The position numbers and the translations under genes are program-made. From Malachius bipustulatus (taxonomy: Eukaryota > Arthropoda > Insecta > Coleoptera > Melyridae), in the NCBI GenBank assembly GCA_910589415.1, contig OU342635.1, forward strand, positions 15,872,001 to 15,936,000: a stretch of 64,000 nucleotides of DNA, in the 5' to 3' direction. Shown here in pieces: positions 24,215-36,400 of the stretch. Position 1 is the stretch's first letter; each line of letters begins with the position of its first letter. The notes beneath the pieces are model-generated. The model did not search any database, was not told the origin of the DNA, and saw nothing but the letters and a program-made list of their open reading frames with translations.

Positions 24215-25132
24215 ATGGTAGGTTCTAGGGTGTATGTTGGGGGTCTTCCTTACGGAACCACAGAGCGGGACTTGGAGCGCTTCTTTAGAGGTTACGGGCG
24301 CATGCGAGATGTGCTCATCAAAAACGGCTACGGGTTTGTTGAATTTGATGATTATCGTGATGCAGATGATGCTGTTTATGAATTAAACGGTAAAAAACTT
24401 TTAGGGGAGCGTGTAACTGTGGAGCGAGCCCGAGGGACACCCCGAGGTCGAGACCAGTGGTCGAGCCGCAGTGATCATCGCTCCCACGAGCGCTATGGCC
24501 CCCCGACCCGCACTAACCACCGGGTCATTGTGGAGAACCTTTCCTCTCGTGTCTCATGGCAGGACCTTAAAGATTATATGCGCCAAGCTGGAGAAGTGAC
24601 CTATGCCGATGCCCACAAGCAACACCGCAATGAGGGTGTTGTCGAGTTCGCCTCCTATTCAGACATGAAAAGCGCCATCGAAAAACTGGATGACACGGAA
24701 TTAAACGGCCGTCGGATCCGCTTGATGGAAGACAAGGGAAGAGGACGCCGTCGATCAGGCTCTTACAGCAGCAGAAGCCGTTCACGCAGCAGATCAAAGT
24801 CCAGGTCGAGAAGCCACTCGAGACGTAGCTCAAGGTCGAGGAGCAAGTCCCACTCGAAGTCACGCTCCGCCTCTAAGAACAACCGCGATCGTACAACAAA
24901 GTCCAAGTCGCGCTCTAGGTCCAATTCACGCAAGAAGTCCGTGGACCGGTCCCGTTCGAACTCGAGGAAGAAGTCGGTCGATCGTTCCAAGTCCAGGTCC
25001 AGGTCGCGCTCCCGATCCGAGAAGAGATCCAAGTCCAGGGACGCATCCAAAGAACGCTCCAGATCAAGGTCAAGGTCGGTCAGTAAAGGACACAGCAAGT
25101 CTCGCAGCAGGTCTCGTTCTGCTGATAATTGA
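24215..25132 (+). CDS. B52: SR splicing factor, B52/SRSF4-5-6 type, single exon
   Basis: The protein has 305 aa. ATG 24215 gives [14 protein letters not shown], the usual start of this family; an upstream in-frame ATG at 24200 adds only five residues and is less likely. RRM1 covers about residues 4-73, with RNP2 VYVGGL and RNP1 KNGYGFVEF (36-44). RRM2 covers about 103-173 and carries the SR-family motif SWQDLKD (114-120). From about 176 to the end is an RS domain of alternating Arg-Ser dipeptides. Such nuclear proteins bind exonic enhancers and recruit spliceosome components, under control of SRPK/CLK kinases. The coding sequence has no intron and the Gly-rich hinge is short. Composition is clearly GC-richer than the surroundings. 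DUSP19 follows 237 bp downstream on the same strand. Confidence 0.96.
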   Translation: MVGSRVYVGGLPYGTTERDLERFFRGYGRMRDVLIKNGYGFVEFDDYRDADDAVYELNGKKLLGERVTVERARGTPRGRDQWSSRSDHRSHERYGPPTRTNHRVIVENLSSRVSWQDLKDYMRQAGEVTYADAHKQHRNEGVVEFASYSDMKSAIEKLDDTELNGRRIRLMEDKGRGRRRSGSYSSRSRSRSRSKSRSRSHSRRSSRSRSKSHSKSRSASKNNRDRTTKSKSRSRSNSRKKSVDRSRSNSRKKSVDRSKSRSRSRSRSEKRSKSRDASKERSRSRSRSVSKGHSKSRSRSRSADN

Positions 25133-25369
25133 ATGTTTTAAGGTTATTTTATAATCGATATGGTGTAAGTTTATTTACAACTACAACCTAATAATTAATT
25201 ACTTTTATTTTTAATACTAAGGCACTTATTAATTGAGTGGAAATATTCTTGTATATTTCAAAACATTACTGGGTTAGTTTTACTTATTAAAACAATCTTG
25301 AGATTTGATAAATTTTTTATTTGTTTGGTATATTTTTGCGGAGCAAGTAATAGAAAAAAATAATAATAA

Positions 25370-25939
25370 ATGAGTTTTCTTTCCGAGTTACAAAGTAAAA
25401 AGCAAACTTTGAAGAGCACTGAAACAACCGTTACATGTTTGGGTGGTAAAAAATACAAAGAAAACGGAGGCGTAAAAACTTTCCTGCAGAGTGACGGTTG
25501 TGGATTTGTTATAGACACTAAACCCGATGAAATACCCGCTAAAGTTTTGGAAAATTTATATCTGGGCTCTCAGGATTGTTGCCAGCAGAAAGTTCTCCAA
25601 AAGTACGACATTAGGAACGTTCTCAGTGTGGGAATCGAACCTCTATTTAAAGACGAAAATGTAACCTATAAATTTGTCGAATGTTTGGACTTACCGGAGA
25701 CGAAAATTGAAGAAGTTTTACTGGAAAGTGTACCGTTTATACGGAAATCGCTAACCGATAAGGTCAATATATTGGTTCATTGTAACGCTGGTGTGAGTCG
25801 TTCTGCTGCAGTTGTAATAGGATATTTAATTTTAGTTGAACAGATTTGTTATTCGGATGCATTTAGCTTAGTTAAGAGTGCTAGGAGTTGCATTAAACCT
25901 AATGTTGGTTTTGAGCGAGAATTGAAAACAATGAAGTGA
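25370..25939 (+). CDS. DUSP19: Dual-specificity phosphatase, DUSP19 (SKRP1) type
   Basis: Single exon, 189 aa, from ATG 25370 to TGA 25937-25939. The C-terminal two thirds form an atypical dual-specificity phosphatase domain. It has IPAKVLENLYLGSQ at the domain start (about 55-67), LDLPETKIEE with the likely general-acid Asp107, and the signature VHCNAGVSRSA. In that signature Cys138 is the nucleophile and Arg144 binds phosphate. There are no kinase-interacting or membrane segments, so it should be cytosolic. Human DUSP19 (about 217 aa) is linked to JNK-pathway scaffolding, and the same role here is inference. All catalytic residues are intact. It is head-to-tail with the SR gene, but nothing shows co-transcription. 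Confidence 0.93.
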   Translation: MSFLSELQSKKQTLKSTETTVTCLGGKKYKENGGVKTFLQSDGCGFVIDTKPDEIPAKVLENLYLGSQDCCQQKVLQKYDIRNVLSVGIEPLFKDENVTYKFVECLDLPETKIEEVLLESVPFIRKSLTDKVNILVHCNAGVSRSAAVVIGYLILVEQICYSDAFSLVKSARSCIKPNVGFERELKTMK

Positions 25940-26640
25940 ATTTTTTTGCTAGGTTATTGTGCAGAATAGTCTTTTTATCAAACAAAATAGTTATAATTTC
26001 TAAATATTAACATACTCTACTCTGTAATTCAAGTTGTCTGCTTGAATATATTATATTGTTTGTAATTAGTCTTACATTAAATAATCTTAAGTTTAATAAT
26101 GATGATTTTTAACAATTTTTGGAAGTGTACCTTACAAATATCTAATTTAAAGATTGATTGTTCATAGTGTTCATTTACAATAATTAAGGCCATATTAAAA
26201 AACTTCATTCAAATACATAGCTGTAATCAGTTGATGGTTTTATTATTGGTGTTGATCATTTTAGGGTTACATTCTTAGAAACACATAACTTTTGGGCCTT
26301 TCACTTCTATAAAAAATTGTACAGGTTATATTCAGGAATTACCTAACTCGTGCTACACATACTAATAATTCAGAAAATTACTTTTCATTCATGAAAAACT
26401 TTATTAAAGTAAATATGGCAGCCCCAGGTGAGCAACAGGAAACTTTCAAAGAAAACTCGATCCATGTAATTGGTCCTTGTATTAGTGTATTAGTAAAAAA
26501 AAACTATTTTGGACGAAAATCAACCAAACTCATCAAATGTCCACCGATCCTGACGTTGAAGTGACGAAGATCATGAAAGTGGTTTTCCAAATTCACGTGC
26601 CCACAATATTATATAGGGTGCACCATAAATCCTCTATATT
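25940..26640. other. Downstream of DUSP19, no gene seen
   Basis: AT-rich DNA. An ATTAAA at about 26077-26090 could serve as a polyadenylation signal. No coding frame was recognised. Confidence 0.5.
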
Positions 26641-27545
26641 GCTGTGACCGTTCCTGAAATATCCTGAAAATTCGAGATTTCTTATTTTTTCCATATCTTT
26701 TTTATTATTGGAGATTAATAAATAATTTTTTGTGGGCTGACATAAGCCGGCAAGAGCTACCTACCTACCGATCGGTCATTACAAAAATTTTCAAGGCCGA
26801 CTAGATCCAAGAGTTTTCAGTCAACTTTTGTTTTTCTTATATGAAAAAAATAATGGAAGCCAAAAATTAATAAACTTCGAAAAAAAAAATTCTAAATTTG
26901 GGAAAAATTCAGGTGGGGCTATTGTCCCGAAAAATTGTAATTTCCTATAAATAGTTATATCTTTTTTATTATTTAAAATAAATTGATGAATTTTTATAGG
27001 TTTACATATGTCGTCAAGAGCTATCCATCTTGACACTTCAAAAGTTCCCAAAGCCGACTAGATTCCAGAGTATTCATAGCCAACTTTTGTTTTTCTTATG
27101 ACCGCCATATTGTCTTTACATATTATCATTTGCCATTAAAAAATCAAAAATAAACAACATACAAATTTTTTTATTCTATATTCGAAAAAGAGAAAACTTT
27201 ATAGCGAATGCCATAGAAAAATTAAACCCACAACACAAGTAGGTATATTTCATAATTCATATTGATTGATGTATTCGGTAATTTTTTTTTTCTTCAAAAA
27301 AATACCATTTAAACAATTTCTTTTTCGAAAGTTATAATTTTTCGTTTCCATGATTTTTTAATACCGAACTACAAAAAAAATATGGCCATGAGAAAAAAGT
27401 TGACTATGAATATGATGGAATCTAGTCGGCTTTGGAAATTTTTGAAGCTGCAGATGAATATCTCTTGACGACTTATGTAAACCTACAAAAAATCATCGAT
27501 TTATTTTCAATAATAAAAAAGATATGGCTGAAATAACAAAATCTT
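26640..27545. repeat. Three fragments of the 19.5-kb hairpin repeat family
   Basis: Fragments at about 26690-26840 and 26950-27130 read in one orientation: CCATATCTTTTTTATTATT, then GCCGACTAGAT and GTCAACTTTTGTTTTTCTTAT. The fragment at about 27330-27545 reads the reverse. All match 19650-20090. This is a partly palindromic cluster with no coding content. Confidence 0.75.
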
Positions 27546-27549
27546 GTTT

Positions 27550-28960
27550 TCAAGTTTTTTTCAGCATGTTTCACAACGCCTGAAGTTTCCCTAAATTTTT
27601 TTCAGATTCTTACTAAACATTTATTTATTTCTCCAAAATTGCATATTTTCGATTTTAAAAACGCTTCTGTAGCGTCAACTTTCGAGATTGGTGAACCACA
27701 TTTTGCACAGTTGTATAACTTTTTGAAACACTTTGGATTTTCGTTCAAAAAAATTTCCAAAATTCGAAAAAAAAAACAGTTCTTGTCACCTCATTTCAGG
27801 TCGCAGTTTTCAATCTAGGGGACTAAAATAGTTGTGGGAGTGGTCTGGTATTGCATTTAAGCAAAATCAGTCGAGCCGTTTAAAAATGTTTTGAATATTA
27901 GGGAAAAAATTATTATCTTTTGAACCCCTGTATAATAAATTGCAAGATAGAAAAAAACTTTGAAAATATATTAACAGGACTGGATTGGAAGAAAATTGTT
28001 TGAATTTTGAGGTAATGCAATGAAATTTGCATTATTTCTATTGGGTAGGAAAGGGGTAAAAATGGCTAAATTTCTATAACCACTTATGAGCACATTTTTC
28101 AAAGAATTGAAGTGAAATTTTTAGAATAGACAGCTATACCTAAAGGCTATTTCATCTCTATTTAGACCGCGGTTGGCCTCTCTTGAAAATTAAATAGTTG
28201 CTGGAAAATAATTTTACAACATTCCTAATTTAGAGATTTAAAGGACTTTTTGTACCTTTGGCAACATTGCTTTATTTTGAGAATGACAATATCAAAAAAA
28301 CTCATAACCTAACCAGGTTGACAATAATTCTCATAATTCATAGTCAACTTGATCCGAATAGAGTTGGAATACACCACTATAATACTAATTTCAGAAGAGT
28401 AAGTTCAAGTTCAGAAAACGTAGAAAATTGAGTAAGTATCAATATTATACTGTTTATGAGCAATTTTTTTTAAGAAATTGAATAGAAATTTTTAGAGTAG
28501 ACAACTACACTAATATTCTTTAACGCTCGAAAATTTCAAGAAACAAATAATAAAAATGGTGGAGATATTTGAAATTTTTATAGTATGATGTTTATTTCTC
28601 TAAAATTTCAAATTTTTGGATTTCAAAACGCTCTTATAACTGTTTTCGAGTTTTCAAGGTAGGTAGTGTAATAAAATTACATTTTAAAACTAAGGTAGCC
28701 AGTGGTGTGCATAGGAAGAGGGTCAAAATTCTATATCTATTTCATAGTCTGTTTTCAAAGCAATTGAACTTAAATTTTCACAGTAAACAACTACGCTAAT
28801 TTATGATCAAGAAAAATAAAAAAAAAAAACAATTTAAAAAACGGTGAAAATATTTAAAATTGAATCATATAAATACACTATTTCTACGATTGATGCGCAT
28901 GGTTTTTTTTTCTATAGGTTTGTTCCAACTGGATGCTTGGTACCTACTGTATGAGAATTA
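27550..28960. repeat. Degraded dispersed repeat, related to 60290-61020
   Basis: The reverse complement of about 60700-61015 aligns to 27615-27870. Shared words include TTTATTTCTCCAAAAT, GATTTTAAAAACG, TTTTCAATCTAGGGGA and GAGTGGTCTGG. A second, weaker copy runs from about 28575 to 28740 (TTTATTTCTCTAAAATTTC, GTAGCCAGTGGTGTGCATAGG). No transposase or clear termini were found. Confidence 0.65.
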
Positions 28961-29515
28961 CAAATATACAGAGTGTCTCAAAATTGACGCCTGTGCTCTT
29001 GAGATTCGATTAATGGAGCTAAACAAAATTGAAAATAGAGAGTGAAAAATTTTCTGTTTGCGCTCCATTAAAAAGTTATTGTTGAATTATTTGAATTTTA
29101 TTTATTAGCAGTAACTAATGATATTTAAAAAAAGATGTTCATTTGTTCTCACTAAATATGCGCAAATAGGTCGCCTCCTAATTCAAGGCAAAGATTCTCA
29201 AGAGCAATCATGGAAGCACGAACTCTTGTTTTGGTAATGTATCACAAAGTTTAATTTTGTTATTAAATTGGAAACAAAATTTTTACAACTTTTGTGTCTG
29301 ATTTAAAAACAAAATTTTGCTTCTTAATGGAGTTAAATTTTAGCTTAAAAAAATACATTATTTCAAAATAATTAGCGGAAGGATTTTTGCAATCACTTTG
29401 AAATGTCGTATGGAATAAAGTTATAAACTCATAATTTGCCGCTAATTGTTTTTTAAACAATAAAAATTTTTTGAAATATTTTAAATAAACCAATAAATTT
29501 CAACACAAATTGATA
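28961..29515. other. Repeat-like intergenic DNA
   Basis: Starts near 28972 with TACAGAGTGTCTCAAAATTG, a typical DNA-element-like terminus, but no partner end was identified. No gene. Confidence 0.4.
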
Positions 29516-29517
29516 TA

Positions 29518-30044
29518 CAGTGTGATCAGTAACTTGCGCACTCAGAGCATGCTGCGGTAAACTTCAGTTTTTAAGAGTGGTAAATTTTCGTACTGCAGTG
29601 TTGTAAGTTCTTTTCTTCCAAAGATACGACCATTTTTGTAAAAAAGAAAGTGGCAACACTACTGCACTGAACATGTGAATAAGTTTGGGTTAGATGGTAT
29701 TCTTATTATTTTTATTTCCATAGCTTCAAATTTCCAAACTTCAAATTTCGTTCAGATTTAGGTATACTATCAATTTACAACATTATCAATTCCTCTGTAA
29801 AGAGGTTTTGTGGAAAAAAAATTGATGAATTATAATGGTATCTGTTCCAGACATTACAGTAACCTGAATTTTTCATTAATTTTTATCACGGTTATTGAAA
29901 AAATTACTTTTAAACTCGGATGTGACAAACTCTGTAACTTGAAAACCAACCGTTGGATTCAATTTTTTTTGCAGAATATATCCTTAGTTTTAATGGGCTC
30001 TATATCGACCTGTATTCGGAGTGCGCGAGTTACCGATCACGCTG
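29518..30044. mobile_element. 527-bp MITE with 30-bp TIRs and TA duplication
   Basis: The left end CAGTGTGATCAGTAACTTGC is mirrored by the right end GAGTTACCGATCACGCTG. The inverted repeat extends to about 30 bp with four mismatches. TA flanks both sides (29516-29517 and 30045-30046). No transposase frame lies inside. It is a non-autonomous Tc1/mariner-like element. Confidence 0.85.
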
Positions 30045-30189
30045 TATTAAAGGTTTTGGAGGTCGCTGAACAAAAATGTTATTTTTTTATTATTGAAAAG
30101 GCACTGCACTGCAGGGAAATCCCTATGGCGCTCCGGGAGCGGTGCATGAGCGGAGATATCGATTCACGTTCACTTTGAATCGTTGCAGG

Positions 30190-30335
30190 TTGTACTCCTC
30201 AGGAAACACTTAACTTGGAATGCCATTCCAAAGGGATGCGGTTCTGTACATGAAAGAAGTCTGAAATAAGGTGGTGCGAGGTGTAACGAGCTGAACTTGA
30301 TAGGGATGAGCTACTGCGGCTCGACGTGTATTTCT
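30190..30335 (-). pseudogene. LINE reverse-transcriptase ORF, C-terminal scrap
   Basis: Read on the minus strand, a frame contains TTLFQTSFMYRTASLWNGIPS and then a stop. 'SFxYRTAxLWNxLP' is the standard last motif of Jockey/CR1-like non-LTR retrotransposon pol proteins. Only about 45 codons are recognisable, with no upstream RT domain. Strongly truncated. Confidence 0.6.
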
Positions 30336-33300
30336 GCCCGTAAATTCTAAGTGGGATCAAATGGGCCACGTCTTGTGAAAACTTTCCATAAAAATATCTG
30401 TAAAACAGGCTTAGATGAGAGCTACCTAAGCTCTCTGAAAAATTATAATTTCAAAATGGCGAATCCAATGTGGCCATCTTTTTTTACTTTTTTTTTAATT
30501 AAGTACAAATTTAATATGTCTATAATAATATTACAAAAAATTCAATTTTACAATATATCTCGATTCTCGATCTAAAATTCTCCCTGCCTTCTTACTTTTG
30601 GTCATGTATCCCAGGTACAGCCCAGGTTTTAGTAAATAATATTTTCTTTGGCTTGGCATATATTTTTATTTATTATTATTATTATTTTATTTTTGGTATC
30701 TTCACCCTTCAATATTTTATTAGATATGTGCTGGACAATGTGACAGTGTATAGGCCTTCATAATTGATTGTAGAAATAAGTAGCCAAACCCTTCTGAAAA
30801 TCTAAAATGACCCCTTTGGTTTTTTTTACCCGTCACATCTGAATTGTGCATCGCGTCCGACCTGTGATCCGTTCTGATAGGTCTAAATCTAAATCTTCCA
30901 ATAAGTTGCTCCAATGTAACTTCAACACTAGAATTTTTGTATTGTAAGTATTTTCTAAAAAATGTATATAATTTTGGATGCAACAAAAGAGAATTACATT
31001 TTAATCATTATTTATCCAGACATGACTGGAAAAATAATAGTCACGCCTCTGTGAACAACTGATGATCCTGCAGTGTTGCCAGATTCATTGATATTTACCA
31101 ACAGACAGGGATGTGATGAAGTTTATTAGAATTACTATTACAAGTTTATTAATTAGGTAATAAGTGAGGGGAACAATGTTTAAATTCAATTATACTGTAT
31201 ATAGAAGATGAGGAGAAACTGATCTAAGTCAGGTCTTTGGTCAGGTTACACGTTCAAATCCCCATTATCAGGATGTCATGCTACTCTATTTAAATTTTTT
31301 TTGAATAAGTGATGGGCAAAAATGGGTAGAAAGTGTGCTGTGCCTAATTGTAGAAGTTGATGCTATGAAACTACCATGGATATTTCATCGTTGGTATATC
31401 AACATTTAAATATTGATAAAATTAGAACATAAGAGCACGCGTGTATCAGTGAATATATGTGAATCATTTATGGTTTGCCTGTGTGAAGGGTTCGGTAGAA
31501 TAAAACATTGCGACCGAGAGCAACAACACACTTGGCCTGACCTGACCTGGGGTAATGTGACGATATCCACTCGCTCTTACAATTCTCTTTTTGCTCCCTT
31601 AAATAGCTTACACCGTGGTTTCAGTTACTATTGAAAAGTATAATATAAAAATGAAGCTACTAAATCAGGCAACACAGGCACAGGTCAACTATAACATAAA
31701 GCTCGAGTATTACTTATATAGGATAGCCCTTCAAACTTACCAAGAGCAATAATTGGATTGGTCGGAGTAACGTTTTTACATGAGACTCAAAAAATGTACC
31801 TTGCAATGTTATTGAATGGAACGTTTTCATTTGGCGATTCTTAAATTATTATTTAAGGTAAATCAGGTAACATTTTTAGCTTTGGCGGAAGCATTCTGCC
31901 AATTTAAAATTACCGAATTGCAAAAATTACTTTAAAGAATGGAGAGAAAGAGAATGTAAATACAAAAGCATATTTATTAATAACAATAATAAAATATATA
32001 ACCTCATGATTGTAAAAAAAGCAATGGAATGTTCTTGTGTATAAGTAAACAAAACAAAGATATTACAAAAATATACATATAAATTACTACAAACGGTAAG
32101 TACCGATATTTTGTCTTAAATGTATAAATATCTACTAATATCTAATCTTTTCAAACATATTTATTGCTACTTTTAATTAAAATAACACTTGTTTATGCTT
32201 ATTCAATAATAATTGTGCGATTAAATAATTTTAAAATTGAGCACCAGCATCACTGCACTATAAAAAAATTGGAAATTTAAAGAATTATTAGCTAAAAAAG
32301 TGATGAAAAGATCACAAAAATGCCAGTATTTTTATTCTGTAAATAAAAGCAAGCTCAGCACCTTCTCAGTCCTTGCGCCCTAGGCTCTAGCCTAATTAGT
32401 CTGTGGGTAAAAAAACCCAGGCCCTGATTGCATTAATAATAATAATAATAACATTTATTTTTTTATTATAAATACATATTATTGTATTTTTTGTGGAAAA
32501 TAATAAATCGTAAAATTAGTTATAAAGTTATGAAATTATAAATCCAAAGAATTGTTCAAATATTCATTTAAGCTATAGTAACATTTTTGTAATAAAATAT
32601 TTTTAATTTCTTTTGAAAATTTTTTTAAATTATATTTTTTGTAATTATTTGGTAAATGATTAATCATTCTGCTCAAACAGCCTGGGTTTCTGTAATTTTC
32701 TAGGGGAGACTGTGGCCTTTTCAACTGACAGGCACACAACCATATTATTTGAATTACTTATGTCCAATAAATTATAATTAATTTGTAGAAGACAAACCTT
32801 ATCTTCAGTCTCGTTCTTCAATGGCCTACTGCCAGTCTAATTTTTTTGTTGCTCACTCTTTATCAATGTAAATAAAAGCGTTATTTTAATTAAATAATAG
32901 ACTACAAACGAATGTTGACAATAAAAATTTTGTTTTAGCAGAATAACAACTAATTTATTTCTTAAAGGAGAAAGTTTGTTATTTTCTTCTAACACAATAG
33001 CTGTTATAATTTCTTATGGACAATGTTCGATTTAGAATATGCAGGAAAAATATTAGGGCATGCGTTATTATACTCTTCGAAATCAGGAGAAAAAATTATT
33101 TATAAAATTCTGGACCAATTTTTGTACAATATATTATAATGAGACGAATACACCTGAAAAGCGTCCCACGTTTCTATCACAACCTACACCTGTACCTTTT
33201 CAAGTGATGTGAATTGTCTGCGAAAATTTAAAGCTTTATGCACCTCGAGTAAATTAGACTCAATTTTTTATCGACTAGAAGTCTAAATATATAAAAAAAA

Positions 33301-33405
33301 TTATCAAAACTTTTGGGCTGTCAGTCAAGATAATAAAAAAAATGATCGATTATCAAGATTTTGAAACACAGCTCTTGTGTCAAAAGTAATAAAAAAAAAT
33401 TAACA
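30336..33405. other. Intergenic; possible THAP scrap and melted 3' UTR
   Basis: No full gene. At 31322-31357 the plus strand encodes MGRKCAVPNCRS and then a stop; this C-x4-C start resembles a THAP zinc finger but is only 12 codons. The segment 31510-31620 is the dispersed repeat also seen at 19400-19515. ATT/AAT runs lie at about 30663-30690 and 32430-32450. The minus-strand AATAAA at 32954-32959 is a reasonable polyadenylation signal for melted, about 450 nt after its stop. Confidence 0.45.
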
Positions 33406-36400
33406 TTACAGAGCCGTTCGGCTAGAGCTCATCCCTCTGGCGGGCAAGGAATTACTTTTTCCAGGCAGTTCCTTTGCTTGCGAATGAGCCACGACGATAT
33501 TAAGGCACTGCACCCATTCTTCGGCGTTTTTTCCATCTTTAGGCTTCAAGATTAATGTCTGATTTTCAGTGAAAATTTCAAACGCTTTCGGAATATTCCT
33601 CGCACCTCTGGAAACTTTTACCGACCGGATCTGATTCACATCGATGGATTCACCACCACTCTGAAAGGTTTATGAGATATAAAAAAAATTATGCAGGTGT
33701 ATATTTTATTCTAAACTTACCGATCCTCGACAAGATAAGTGCGCCCCTGAAAGAGTAAAATATCGTGTTCGCCACCTCCTAAACAACCTCCATTTGCCCT
33801 TTTTCTCTTTCAATTGTCCTTCGATAACCGGTTGAGCATCACCTGTAAAAAATATTAATTTTGAGTACTAACTGCCATAAGAATAATAATTATTGTACCA
33901 ATACCAACACACAAGACAGCATTGCATAATTAGACAAGAACACTATTCTAATAGTATTTTTTGTATTGCTACCACATACAATTCAATAGAATTATCATTA
34001 TTATTTCACAATGGTATACATAAAAGTTGGGTTATGCAGATTTGTTCTTTGGAAATTTGTTTTGAGAGTTGTTCAGGGAAAGATAATTAATTTATGGTAT
34101 GGTATGGTAGACTTTCATCCTCCATAGATGAAGGTTTCGGTTTAGGAATGCAAGGGTTGGATTTCGAGATAAAGGTGTCTCTATTGATAAAAGTCAAAAT
34201 GGCTTTTCACAGTCTCATGTGGGTTGTATAGTATGGCAGTCGTTCATTGATAGATCAGAAACATTTTAGTGAGATCGAGTGCCGGAATGTTCCAGAAAGT
34301 TAAATAACACTGAAAAATAGTTGAGAGAGTATTTGATTAGAGAACATTCTAGAATGTTCAATTACCGAATGTTTGAGAATTTCTAGAATGTTACAGAAGG
34401 TTCTGTCTTGTTTCAGAAAGTCCCCAGAATGTTCTAGAATTATGTTTTCAATCTTCTAAAATGTTCTAGAATGTTCCAGAATGTTAAATACCACTCTAGA
34501 ATAGTTGAGAATGTTCTAGAATGTTACAGAAGTGATGTGTGTAGGCTTTCACGGTAGGCAAACCAGCCTGAAATCAATTACGATTTCAATGTTACATAAG
34601 TTCTGTTATATTTCAGAATGTCAAAAAATGTTCTAGAACGTTGCTTTCAATTTTCTAAAATGTTCTAGAATGTTCGATTAAAGAATGTTTGAGACTGTCT
34701 AGAATGTTACAGAAGGTTCTTCATGTTTCAGAATCTACGTGAATGTTCTAGAATGATTCTTAAATCTTCTAAAATGTTCTAAACAATTTAAAAAAGATTC
34801 TTTGAGAATATCTAGAATGTTACAGAAGCTTCGTCATGTTTCAAAATTCCCCGAAAATGTTCAGAATGTTGTTTTCAATCTTCTGAAATGTTCTAGAGAA
34901 TAAAAAAACTTACTATTAAATAACACTCTAGAATGTTCGAGAATGCCTGGAATGTTATCGAAGCTTCTGTCATGTTTCAGAATGTCCGAAAATGTTCTAG
35001 AATGCTGTTTTCAATCTTCTGAAATATTCTAGAGAATTTGAAAAGCTGAGAATGTTTGAGAATGTATAGAATGTTACAGAGGCTTTTGGTGTTCCAGAAT
35101 GTTCTAAGGTACGTTCCACAATATTCCAAAATGTTGTGGAATATTCTGCAATATTCTATAATGTTATTGAATGTTCTAGAATCGTCCAGAATGTTGTGGA
35201 AAATCTTATAATTTTCTAGAATGACAAACAGTGTTCTAGAATGTTGTGGAATGTTCTAGTCACAACCACCCTCTGCAGCTCCAATGTGGGTTTTATGTTC
35301 TATGGTAGCCTTTCACTCCCCCTTGAAGAAGGCTTCGATTTAGAACTGCTGCAGGAGTTGGCATAAAAGGTCAAACATTCGAAATTAAGAAAGACAAACT
35401 AACCTCGAAGAAATCCAATAGCTCGTTCAGGATGAGCGCACAGAAAACACGCCCACTTAAATGAAGTGATGTCCACTTGTTCTGTACTTCCGTCTTGACT
35501 GCTATCGGAATACAACTGGAAGACGTCGAAATAGCCCGACTGTCTGAGCTCGTTTATAACGATGTCTTGATCTTTCGAACAGGGAAACGCGCTGGTCACC
35601 AGGGTTAAGAAAGTCTTATTCTCGCACTTCAGCATGTCCCAACAGTGCTTCAAACTGGCCACTTGAGCGTCTCTCGAACTCAGAGCGTGTGAATGCTTCG
35701 CCTGCGGATTACCCGATTAGTGAGTAATAAAAATCGGTATACACCTTCGTGTCTACTTACTTGGAGGGATATGAACATCAAATGTATCCAGATTCTGGCA
35801 TTCCTGGTACGCATTGTGAAGTACGTATTGGAATAAAGACAGTGCTGACCTTTCGTCTGACATGCAAAGTGCAACTTTGCGGACTTTTTCTGTCGCTTCT
35901 CTTCGATTGTACATTTTGCCGGCGACGGAATTTTTAAAGCGACTTTATCCATGTACTTTTTTATCTTGTCCAGATGCTTCTCGCAGAAATGCTGTATTGT
36001 GTCTCTCATGGGGAATGGTTCGAAAACGCTCATCCTCTGATTCGCAACCGAGTTTTGATTGGCATTCAGAAGAGTCACGGTCGTATTGTTGGCTCTTCTT
36101 GATGTGACCGTGGTGGGACCACATACACTCACAGTCCCTGCAAAAAATTGAAACGAAAAAGCTCATCAAATTAAGCTAAATGTCTTCAGCTCACCACTTC
36201 CCATGACCGTAGGTATGGAAGTGTTCATATTGCTGCCACCGTTAGAAGTTTCCGAATCCATAACGTTGACATTGCTTGAACCCACAGGTATGGTTTGCGT
36301 GACTATATTATGGGAGCCACCAGTCAAAATAGATACTAGTCCGGTCGAAGCAGGGCCGGAATATACGGAACTCACAGTGACCGTATTTGAAGTTGACACG

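Noticed and set aside
24567..25098. Long minus-strand frames opposite the SR gene
   Set aside because: They are the complement of the Arg-Ser-coding region, giving artificial Leu/Asp-rich peptides.
31240..31275. tRNA-like GTTCAAATCCCC word
   Set aside because: Resembles a T arm, but no acceptor stem, D arm or anticodon arm can be placed around it.
35749..36107. Open frames overlapping melted exon 10, including a second minus frame reading [16 protein letters not shown]
   Set aside because: The main frame gives conserved melted motifs (KLHFAC, WIHLMF) and phase-matched splice sites. The other frames look like shadows of a GC-richer coding exon.
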